Shown one piece after another: positions 17,619 through 24,945 of a stretch of DNA of 64,000 nt; within the stretch, counting starts at the first letter, position 1, and the number at the start of each line of letters is the position of its first letter. The stretch is taken from the NCBI GenBank assembly GCA_902486425.1, contig CABTOK010000004.1:1-64000 (forward strand), written 5' to 3'. The position numbers were made by a program, and so were the translations under genes. A model generated the notes under the pieces. It was not told the origin of the DNA. It saw only the letters and a program-made list of their open reading frames with translations, and searched no databases. Source of the stretch: UBA11475 sp902486425 (GTDB lineage Bacteria > Bacillota > Clostridia > Christensenellales > Borkfalkiaceae).

Positions 17619-19259
17619 ATGAAAAAATTTTTAAGCCTTTTTCTCGCAATAATTACGGCTCTTGCCGTTTTTGCGTTTGCGGGATGCGGGAAAGGCAACA
17701 CTGTCGAACTCGGATACGTTGACTTAAAGAACAACGATACCGGTTTTACCGCAACCGAAGCGGATACGGCTATCGCCGTAGGTATAAAGAAAGGCAACGC
17801 TCTTCTTTTAAAAGTTAACGAATATCTTTTAACTCTCTCCGACGAAGATAAAAAAGATCTTATGCAGAGCATGGTCGATATAAATTCGAAGGACGACGCA
17901 ACGTTCGAAAGAGCGGATTCAACCGTTTTGTCTGCCGCAAAAACCCTTAAAATCGGCATGGAATGCGACTATGCGCCGTTTAACTGGACGCAAAACGACG
18001 ATAAAAACGGCGGCTATCCGATAGCCAATAACGCCGGTAAATACGCCAACGGCTACGACGTACAGATAGCTTTCAAAATAGCCGAAGCTCTCGGATATAA
18101 GCTCGAAATTTACGCCTATACCTGGGACGGGCTTATTCCTGCCGTCCAGTCCGAAACTCTCGACGGAATAATCGCCGGCATGAGTCCTACGGAAGAAAGA
18201 AAAAAAGAAGTTTCGTTTTCTACGCCATACTACACTTCGAACCTTGTTATCGTAACGAGAAAGGACTCTTCCGTTTACGGCAAAACCACTCTTAAAGATA
18301 TAGACGTTTCGGGAGTAAAACTTGCCGCTCAACCGGGAACCTTCCATCTCGACGCACTCAAAGCGCAGACGCGCAACGTCGAAGTCGTTTCGAGTCTCGC
18401 TACTTTTTCCGACATGCTTATGGCTCTTCAGGCGGGAACAATCGACGGCTACGTAGCCGAAGAACCTACGGCGATGAACGTAACGGGACAGAATTTCAAC
18501 ACGGACGAAGGATTTTTCGAATCGGTAGGCAATATCCTTAAAAACTACTGGAAAGACTTCTTAAAGGGTATCGGCTACACACTTCTCATATCTCTCGTTT
18601 CTACTCTTTTCGGTTTGCTTATAGGTCTTATCATAGGCATCATAAGGACTATCCCGAAATCGAAAAACAAAGGCCTCGGAATTCTTCAGAAGGTAGTCGA
18701 CTTTATACTTTCGGCATATATCGAAATATTCAGAGGAACGCCCATGATGGTTCAGGCTATGGTTATCTACTGGGGTTACGCTTTTGCGACCGGCGGACAA
18801 ACTCTTAACCTTATGCTCTCCGCAATATTCATCGTTTCGATAAATACAGGTGCGTACATAGCCGAAATCGTAAGGGGCGGCATAATCGGTATAGACAAGG
18901 GACAGTTCGAAGGAGCGAGAGCGATAGGCATGTCGCACTTCCAGACGATGGTTCACGTAATAATACCGCAGGTTCTCCGCTCTATTCTTCCCGCCGTTTC
19001 CAACGAATTCGTTATCAACGTAAAAGATACTTCCGTTCTTAACGTAATCGGCGTAACGGAGCTATACTTCTTTACGAACATTATAGTAAAACAAACGTAT
19101 AAGAACTTCCCCGTGTACTTCATCTGTTGCGTAATTTATTTTATACTTACGTTCATCATAACGAGAATAATAAAACTTATCGAAAAGAAAATTTCCGGCA
19201 AGGTAAATTACGAACTTGCGGGAAGCAAAGTAATAAACGAGGTCGACTTACATGAATGA
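17619..19259 (+). CDS. Amino-acid ABC transporter: substrate-binding domain fused to permease (probable lysine importer)
   Basis: A 546-residue fusion. Residues 1-23 are a lipoprotein signal ending A-G-C. Residues about 30-90 look like the C-terminal end of a family 3 binding protein (D-T-A-I-A-V-G-I-K-K-G-N, then an L-S-x-E-D-K-K-D-L-M helix). Residues about 109-300 are the start and core of such a protein (T-L-K-I-G-M-E-C-D-Y-A-P-F through A-E-E-P-T-A-M-N-V-T-G-Q-N). The expected C-terminal segment is absent there, so the binding domain is circularly permuted. From about 317 come the permease helices, with the ATPase-docking loop E-G-A-R-A-I-G-M near 431. ATG has GGAGG just upstream. It overlaps the ATPase gene by 8 bp. 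The lysine riboswitch upstream supports lysine uptake. Confidence 0.88.
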   Translation: MKKFLSLFLAIITALAVFAFAGCGKGNTVELGYVDLKNNDTGFTATEADTAIAVGIKKGNALLLKVNEYLLTLSDEDKKDLMQSMVDINSKDDATFERADSTVLSAAKTLKIGMECDYAPFNWTQNDDKNGGYPIANNAGKYANGYDVQIAFKIAEALGYKLEIYAYTWDGLIPAVQSETLDGIIAGMSPTEERKKEVSFSTPYYTSNLVIVTRKDSSVYGKTTLKDIDVSGVKLAAQPGTFHLDALKAQTRNVEVVSSLATFSDMLMALQAGTIDGYVAEEPTAMNVTGQNFNTDEGFFESVGNILKNYWKDFLKGIGYTLLISLVSTLFGLLIGLIIGIIRTIPKSKNKGLGILQKVVDFILSAYIEIFRGTPMMVQAMVIYWGYAFATGGQTLNLMLSAIFIVSINTGAYIAEIVRGGIIGIDKGQFEGARAIGMSHFQTMVHVIIPQVLRSILPAVSNEFVINVKDTSVLNVIGVTELYFFTNIIVKQTYKNFPVYFICCVIYFILTFIITRIIKLIEKKISGKVNYELAGSKVINEVDLHE

Positions 19260-19986
19260 AATTATACAGATAGAACATCTTGAAAAAACTTTCGGCAATC
19301 ACGAAGTCCTTAAAGACGTGCATTTTACGGTAAACGAAGGCGAAGTAGTTACCATTATAGGCTCGTCGGGAAGCGGTAAATCTACTCTTTTAAGATGTAT
19401 AAACTTATTCGAAGAGCCGACTTCCGGCAGAATTTTATATCACGGCGAAGATATAATAAACACCAAAAATCCTGCCGGATACAGACAGAAAGTAGGAATG
19501 GTTTTCCAGTCGTTCAATCTTTTCAACAATATGAACGTTCTTAAAAACTGTTCCGTAGGTCCGATAAAGGTTCAAAAAAAATCAAAGCAGGAAGCAGAAG
19601 AACTTGCTAAAAAATATCTTTCGGTAGTCGGCATGGACGCATATATAAACGCAAAACCCGCGCAGCTTTCCGGCGGACAAAAACAGAGAGTCGCGATCGC
19701 CCGCGCCCTTGCCATGCAACCCGAAGTCCTTTTGTTCGACGAACCGACTTCCGCGCTCGATCCCGAAATGGTAGGCGAAGTTTTAGCCGTCATGAAGTCG
19801 CTCGCGGAGCAGGGACTTACGATGATAGTCGTAACGCACGAGATGCAGTTTGCAAAGGAAGTTTCGACCAAAGTAGTCTTTATGGACGAAGGCAGAATCG
19901 TCGAAGAAGGCTCCCCCGAACAAATCTTTACGAATCCCAAAGAAAAGAGAACGAGAGAATTTTTGGCGAGGACCTTCGAAAAATAA
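19252..19986 (+). CDS. Amino-acid ABC transporter ATPase (GlnQ/ArtP type)
   Basis: A 244-residue cytoplasmic ATPase that powers the preceding fused importer. Walker A G-S-S-G-S-G-K-S-T is at residues 37-45, the Q-loop near 86, the signature L-S-G-G-Q near 139-143, Walker B L-L-F-D-E-P with D-E near 160, and the switch histidine in V-T-H-E-M. It is full length for polar amino acid transporters. Its start overlaps the stop of the permease fusion by 8 bp, so translation is coupled and both are controlled by the upstream lysine riboswitch. A hairpin at 20041 ends the unit. Confidence 0.93.
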   Translation: MNEIIQIEHLEKTFGNHEVLKDVHFTVNEGEVVTIIGSSGSGKSTLLRCINLFEEPTSGRILYHGEDIINTKNPAGYRQKVGMVFQSFNLFNNMNVLKNCSVGPIKVQKKSKQEAEELAKKYLSVVGMDAYINAKPAQLSGGQKQRVAIARALAMQPEVLLFDEPTSALDPEMVGEVLAVMKSLAEQGLTMIVVTHEMQFAKEVSTKVVFMDEGRIVEEGSPEQIFTNPKEKRTREFLARTFEK

Positions 19987-20040
19987 TTTTCCGGAAATTT
20001 TTATAAAGATAATTTAATTAAAATTCCCGACATAATAAAA

Positions 20041-20077
20041 AAGGAACGATGCGGTTAAACGCAAAGTTCCTTTTTTT
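20041..20077 (+). terminator. Terminator after the ABC transporter operon
   Basis: AAGGAAC/GTTCCTT outer stem with an inner GCG.../CGC pairing and a run of seven T. Confidence 0.85.
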
Positions 20078-20175
20078 ATTGAATTTATTTCCGTAGCGGC
20101 ATAATTATTTGTATTCGGCAAGATCTGCGGATAATAACTTCCTTTTCTGCCGGACCGAAGCATCTAAAAAGTATT

Positions 20176-22149
20176 TTACTTTTTTCTCTTTTTTACGATA
20201 AAAAGGAAAACCGTAGATATAAGGGCTATTCCGGTAACAGCCGGAATTATTATTGCAGGAATAACGTCCGGTTTGTCTGAAATTATATCATTGTTATCGT
20301 TCGGGTTGTCGGGATTTTTATTATCCGGGTTCGGACCGACAGTTTCTTCTTTCCGTAAGCTTATCGTTATCGTTGTATTTTTGTAATTATTCTTATTTTC
20401 GCCAACATAAATCGCGGTCGCGCTTGTCAGATTATCCACTGATAAGTCCGGGGTTTCCCATTGCCAGCCGGCCGGCAAAATTATATCGGACAGAGTTGTT
20501 GCGTTGACTGAAATTTCCATCCGGCGATCAGGTTTTATCGGCACGTCCACCGGTAAAATCTGGAACTCCAGAGTCAGACTTCCGTCATAATTTCCGATCC
20601 CGTTTATTTCTATTTCAGCCGTGCCGACATTTTCGTTGTTTTTGTAGGAAATACTGTAATCGATATCTTGAATCAGCGTTTGCGAATTTATTGTTAAATT
20701 CACTTGCGGACAAATTGCCCGACCGGTAAAAGAAACAGGAGGAATCGCATCGTACCGGGCATCGGAAATATCCGTTTTTTGTTCCGTTTCTTCTTTTTCC
20801 TTCAAGACGGTATAGGCTTTTATTCTTCCGGCATAACCTATGTCGTTCCAGCCATAAGAAGATTTGTAATGCGTATTTCCGCCTGAATTCAGCGAATATA
20901 AAATATACGCGCTTCCGCCGCTGTTGCTGCCGACGCTCACGACAATCGAATAATACGTGCCCTTATCTATCTTTGCCAAATTATCAAGCATAACCGTGTG
21001 ATAACCGCCATATTCAAAAGTTCGCTCGCCGACGGCGGATAAAGTTCCGCTTTCCGGATTGCCCGGATCGGTTAAGTCGGTGTAAACCTTAACCCGGCAA
21101 TTCAGATTATAACCGTAAGTCGCCACATTAACCGCCTTAACGTATTCGTTATGCTTGTCATCGCCTTTTTTTGCCAAAAACACATTCGAAACGCATTTCG
21201 AATTGCTTTCGCTTCTCATCGGGGCGGCGTATACGTTGTCATAAAAGTAGTTAAAATCGAATTCATGCTTATTTGCATACTTAAATCCGCAAACGTTGCC
21301 AACGGGGCTGTCGTAAGAAAGATAAAAGTAAGGAAGAGAATCATAACTGTTTTTGATTATCCAACCGCCGTTCCGGCTTGCTGCCTTTGGCTGAAAATTA
21401 CTTGCGGGAATCGCGTCGTCCCATCCGACGATAGTCATTGCATGAGAAATTCCGTCACGGGATTCTCCTTTCGTGTTGTAATAATACGTTTCGCGGGCAT
21501 TGTAATAAGAACCGGTTACGGCGCCGTACTTTGCAATTGCCTGCTTTATTTCGTTTATTCTGTATGAGCCGGCAGAGTATAAGTCAATTTGTTCGGCGTC
21601 CAATAGTCTGTACCGGTTATTTTCATAAGCGTCGGCTTTTGCGGATATGTCGCCTGCCACCGGAGCGCACCATTGAGACAACATCAAAAACGTGTTGTAT
21701 GAACTTCCGGTTACATTCCACTTATCATTTGAATAAACTCCGTCGGTGTTGTTAAGCGGATCTTTATCTCTGTTGTACGTTCTATATGCAATTTGCGTCG
21801 GTGAAAAACGCAAAGTATCTTTCGTGTTGTTATCTAACTTATCTTTTAAAACCGACGTTTCCGACGAGCTTGCGGTTGCATAAGCCCAGCAGATATTTGT
21901 GTTTCCCTGGTCAAGATTCGGAGTTACAATACCATAGTCGCAGCTGTTATACTTTTCCCTTCCGGCAATTTCATCAACGGTCATAGAGTCGGATACGGTC
22001 GAGGTTAACGATGCGCAGGCAAAAGCGACATCATGCCCCGTAAATATCGTAAAACATGATATAAGTAATATTGATATTGCTGAAACAATAGCTGTTTTAG
22101 ATTTTTGTTCGTTAAGATATTTTTTCATATTACGGTATAATGATAACAT
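20176..22149 (-). CDS. Surface-anchored papain-family (C1) cysteine protease
   Basis: A 657-residue exported protease. The N-terminal hydrophobic segment (about 18-36) is a signal peptide. The C1 catalytic domain has Gln81, Cys87 in T-N-I-C-W-A-Y, His in I-S-H-A-M-T-I-V-G-W-D (about 236) and Asn in I-I-K-N-S-Y (about 264), so the triad is complete. No clear prodomain is seen. A lectin-like region (about 330-450) and a small beta domain with N-V-G-T-A-E-I-E-I-N-G follow. Then comes an Asn/Pro/Asp-rich stalk and a C-terminal membrane helix with a K-K-R-K-K tail. The start is uncertain: ATG 22149 or the ATG 21 bp later (M-K-K-Y). It is a single gene, probably acting on host or dietary protein at the cell surface (inference). 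Confidence 0.88.
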   Translation of the reverse strand: MLSLYRNMKKYLNEQKSKTAIVSAISILLISCFTIFTGHDVAFACASLTSTVSDSMTVDEIAGREKYNSCDYGIVTPNLDQGNTNICWAYATASSSETSVLKDKLDNNTKDTLRFSPTQIAYRTYNRDKDPLNNTDGVYSNDKWNVTGSSYNTFLMLSQWCAPVAGDISAKADAYENNRYRLLDAEQIDLYSAGSYRINEIKQAIAKYGAVTGSYYNARETYYYNTKGESRDGISHAMTIVGWDDAIPASNFQPKAASRNGGWIIKNSYDSLPYFYLSYDSPVGNVCGFKYANKHEFDFNYFYDNVYAAPMRSESNSKCVSNVFLAKKGDDKHNEYVKAVNVATYGYNLNCRVKVYTDLTDPGNPESGTLSAVGERTFEYGGYHTVMLDNLAKIDKGTYYSIVVSVGSNSGGSAYILYSLNSGGNTHYKSSYGWNDIGYAGRIKAYTVLKEKEETEQKTDISDARYDAIPPVSFTGRAICPQVNLTINSQTLIQDIDYSISYKNNENVGTAEIEINGIGNYDGSLTLEFQILPVDVPIKPDRRMEISVNATTLSDIILPAGWQWETPDLSVDNLTSATAIYVGENKNNYKNTTITISLRKEETVGPNPDNKNPDNPNDNNDIISDKPDVIPAIIIPAVTGIALISTVFLFIVKKRKK

Positions 22150-22242
22150 ACTTTACGATTTAAAACAAATAAAGATCGGCGGTTACGAATTTACCGGCGT
22201 AATAAAAACGTCGGACTAAGCCCGAAGATTTTTTAAGTTTGC

Positions 22243-22271
22243 TTTACATAAAGAGCAAAATATTGTATAAT
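22243..22271 (+). promoter_or_regulatory. Promoter of the membrane protein gene at 22320
   Basis: TTTACA (22243-22248), 17-bp spacer, TATAAT (22266-22271). Confidence 0.85.
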
Positions 22272-22319
22272 TCTATAAAACTCCGCTTAAAATAAAGCGA
22301 AAATTACGGGGAACGAAAA

Positions 22320-22946
22320 TTGTTTTATTTTTACGACGTAAAACTTGCCAAAAAGAACTTTGCCGGATACAACAAAGGCATCGCCGTTTTTTACGGTATT
22401 TTGTGTCTTATTCTCGTTTTAGGGGTTGCCGCCGTTGCCGTTTTTGCATTGGGAGATCTTAACTTTTTAATAACCGCGGCTATATTTTTGGTTCTTTGCG
22501 GAGTCGTTATCGTACTTTGCACCGCTCGTATAGAATATTTAAGAAAAAGCGCGCTCACCGCGTTCTATAAAACCAAACAAGGCACTCTTAAGGTTATAAC
22601 TTATACGAAAAACGACTTTGTCGAAGCTAATTCTTCAATGTTCTTTTACGGCGTGTTTACCGGACTTTTCAATTCTTCGTACTTTAAAAAGGAAGCCGAA
22701 ACGCTTAAAAATCTAAAAGACGAAACGTATGTGAAAAACTATGTTTTCGGCAGTCAGCCGAACAATAAAACCGAAACGATAATTTCGGTGGACGCTTTTA
22801 AGGAAAACAAACGCGGCATTACGATAAAAGGCGCGGTGACGAATAAAAACGGCGTCACGAAATTCGCTTCGAGAAGAATTCCCAAAGCCTACACAAACTA
22901 CGACGACCTTGTAAAAACCTTAAAAGCGTTGAGAACGGACAACTAA
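22320..22946 (+). CDS. Unknown membrane protein with two N-terminal helices
   Basis: A 208-residue protein not recognised by family. Residues 1-20 are polar, two hydrophobic helices follow (about 23-45 and 48-67), then a soluble domain of about 140 residues with alternating beta-type stretches. The layout recalls small bacterial PH-like membrane proteins, but no motif proves it. The start is TTG at 22320 with GGGGA about 8 nt upstream; no ATG fits. It stands alone between a consensus promoter and a terminator, so it is a real single-gene unit. Confidence 0.75.
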   Translation: MFYFYDVKLAKKNFAGYNKGIAVFYGILCLILVLGVAAVAVFALGDLNFLITAAIFLVLCGVVIVLCTARIEYLRKSALTAFYKTKQGTLKVITYTKNDFVEANSSMFFYGVFTGLFNSSYFKKEAETLKNLKDETYVKNYVFGSQPNNKTETIISVDAFKENKRGITIKGAVTNKNGVTKFASRRIPKAYTNYDDLVKTLKALRTDN

Positions 22947-22966
22947 ACGTAATTTTTAAACTAAAA

Positions 22967-22991
22967 GAGCGACTTGGTCGCTCCTTTTTTG
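22967..22991 (+). terminator. Terminator after the unknown membrane protein
   Basis: GAGCGAC/GTCGCTC hairpin with a 3-nt loop followed by CTTTTTT. Confidence 0.85.
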
Positions 22992-23014
22992 TAATTTTTA
23001 TATCTTTCCGGCTT

Positions 23015-23512
23015 TTAATCCTTTGTCTTTTTGAATTTAAGTTTTACTCCCGCCGGTTTTTCGGTTTCAACGGAAGTTTCCGGCTTAAAATTATCGGCAA
23101 GGTATCTTAACGCTTCTTTATAGCCGTCGAAGCCTTTCCCCTTCACCGTGATTTTTGCATAAGGACGAATATAAGAAATTTTTCGGAAGTCTTCTCTCGT
23201 ATCTGGATCTGTAAGATGGACTTCGGCAAAAGGAATATCCACCGCTTTAAGAGCGTCGGCTATAGCTATGCTGGTATGCGTGTAAGCTGCGGGGTTTATA
23301 ACTATCGCGTCGTACTTGCCGTAAGCGTTCTGTATCTCTCTCACCAGCCCGCCTTCGTAATTGGTCTGAATTATTTTGACCGAAACGCCGAGTTCTTTAG
23401 CAGATTCTTTTATAAATTCTATAAGGTCTATATACGTTTTGTTTCCGTAAAGCTCGGGTTCGCGTATGCCGAGCATATTCAGATTAGGTCCGTTCAGCAC
23501 TAAAAATTTCAT
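23015..23512 (-). CDS. aroQ: 3-dehydroquinate dehydratase, type II
   Basis: Converts 3-dehydroquinate to 3-dehydroshikimate in the shikimate pathway. It has 165 residues; the type II core is about 145, and the rest is a charged C-terminal tail. Motifs: N-G-P-N-L-N near residues 7-12, the catalytic Tyr in L-Y-G-N, N-P-A-A-Y-T-H-T-S near 73-81 (usual form N-P-G-A-Y), and E-V-H-L-T near 97. The replacement of Gly by Ala in N-P-G-A-Y is mild. The start overlaps the end of the aroE-aroK fusion by 29 bp, so the two are one transcript and probably translationally coupled. Confidence 0.93.
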   Translation of the reverse strand: MKFLVLNGPNLNMLGIREPELYGNKTYIDLIEFIKESAKELGVSVKIIQTNYEGGLVREIQNAYGKYDAIVINPAAYTHTSIAIADALKAVDIPFAEVHLTDPDTREDFRKISYIRPYAKITVKGKGFDGYKEALRYLADNFKPETSVETEKPAGVKLKFKKTKD

Positions 23513-24770
23513 AAGCTTTTATTATCTCCCTTACCGTAGTTTCGGTGTCGTTATTATTGTCCGCCGTATAATCGGCGTATTTTTCATATAATTTTTTCCG
23601 CTTTCCAAAAAGATTTTTCGCAGATTCGGTATCGGGAGAAAGCGGTCTGCCACGCAGATCCAACCTGTTTATATCCCGCTTTACGTATACGACGAAAGAA
23701 TTCTGCTTAATATAAAATCCGTTTGCTTCCCGTTCTACCGCGCCGCCGCCCGTCGAGATTATTCTGTTTTGTCCTTTGCCGAAGTCTTTAAGTATTTCTT
23801 CTTCAACTTCGCGGAACTTTTCCGTCTCGCCACTTATAATAAGCTCTTCCGGCGTTTTTCCCGTTCTCTTTAATACTTCTTCGTCGGTGTCTGTAAAGCT
23901 CTTGCCGAGAAGCTTTGCAAGCCGTCTGCCTATGACCGATTTGCCGCTTCCCGGCATGCCGATAAGCGTTATGTTAAGAATATCTTGCCTGATATTATTA
24001 ATCTCTTCTTCGGCTTTTAAAATGTCGCGGGAAAGCATATTCGTTTTTTCGGGCGGATCCGGCAAATCGAATAATTCTTCGGCGTAAACAGCCTGATAAA
24101 CGAGCATGTTGAGACCGTTTTCGAGCATAACGGTATCGCCGTAATACTGCCGCGCATCGTACATAAGCTTTGTTAAAAGGGGGTTGTAAGTCATATCGAA
24201 GACTGCTTTTACCGCTTTGAATTTTTTTACGTCGACGGGCGAAAGCCCCGTATCAGGATAAGTGCCTACGGGAGTTGCGTTCACCAAAATTTCGGCAGAA
24301 TTCCCGAAAAGCGAATAAACGTTATCATAATTTATTCTACTCGTTCTTCCCGCGACAAATACCTTTGCCCCGAGAGTTTCAAGAGCGTATTCCGCCGTTT
24401 TCGAAGTCGCCCCCGTTCCGAACACGAGCGCGGTTTTACCGTTAAAATCAAAGCCCTTTGCTTTAGCCTTTAAAAGCGTGTTCATAAATCCGTAATAATC
24501 GGTGTTATATCCGTAACGCTTGCCGTCCCTTACTATAACGGTGTTTACCGAGCCTATGTCTTTTGCCAGCGGTTCGACGTAATCGAGATACTTTATGACT
24601 TCAGTCTTATACGGAACGGTCACGTTATAGCCGTCAAGATCGGAGTTATAAATAAAATTTTCGAATTCTTTTTCGGGAACTTCGTATAAATCGTAGTCGT
24701 ATCCGAACTTATTATGAATAATCTTGGAATACGAATAATTCAGTCTTTTTCCTATAAGTCCGAACTTCAT
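23484..24770 (-). CDS. aroEK: Fused shikimate dehydrogenase - shikimate kinase
   Basis: A 428-residue bifunctional enzyme for two consecutive shikimate-pathway steps. Residues 1-250 are the AroE dehydrogenase: S-Y-S-K-I-I-H-N substrate motif near 13-20, N-V-T-V-P-Y-K near 49-55 with the catalytic Lys, the NADP loop G-T-G-A-T near 118 and N-A-T-P-V-G near 165. Residues about 266-428 are shikimate kinase: Walker A G-M-P-G-S-G-K-S near 270-277, D-T-D-E near 293, the G-G-G-A-V loop and the R-G-R-P-L lid. All key residues of both enzymes are present. ATG has AAGGAAG upstream and the promoter is at 24824-24852. With aroQ it makes a mini-operon for three steps. Confidence 0.92.
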   Translation of the reverse strand: MKFGLIGKRLNYSYSKIIHNKFGYDYDLYEVPEKEFENFIYNSDLDGYNVTVPYKTEVIKYLDYVEPLAKDIGSVNTVIVRDGKRYGYNTDYYGFMNTLLKAKAKGFDFNGKTALVFGTGATSKTAEYALETLGAKVFVAGRTSRINYDNVYSLFGNSAEILVNATPVGTYPDTGLSPVDVKKFKAVKAVFDMTYNPLLTKLMYDARQYYGDTVMLENGLNMLVYQAVYAEELFDLPDPPEKTNMLSRDILKAEEEINNIRQDILNITLIGMPGSGKSVIGRRLAKLLGKSFTDTDEEVLKRTGKTPEELIISGETEKFREVEEEILKDFGKGQNRIISTGGGAVEREANGFYIKQNSFVVYVKRDINRLDLRGRPLSPDTESAKNLFGKRKKLYEKYADYTADNNNDTETTVREIIKAYEIFSAERT

Positions 24771-24823
24771 TTTACTTCCTTTAACCTTGTCGGATATTAA
24801 GTCTATAAAAACTCTTTTGTCTT

Positions 24824-24852
24824 ATTATAATATTTAACCTCCGTTTTGGCAA
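24824..24852 (-). promoter_or_regulatory. Promoter of the aroEK-aroQ operon
   Basis: Reverse strand: TTGCCA (24847-24852), 17-bp spacer, TATAAT (24824-24829). Confidence 0.85.
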
Positions 24853-24884
24853 GAATATATATTAAAAAAAGAAATTTTACGTCA

Positions 24885-24915
24885 AAAAAAACGGAATTTC
24901 GGTTCCGTTTTTTTG
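24885..24915. terminator. Bidirectional terminator upstream of aroEK
   Basis: AAAAACGGAA/TTCCGTTTTT hairpin with a 6-nt loop. It ends the GH31 transcript on the reverse strand. Confidence 0.8.
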
Positions 24916-24945
24916 TTTTCGGGTTTTTATATCCGGAGCGATAAC

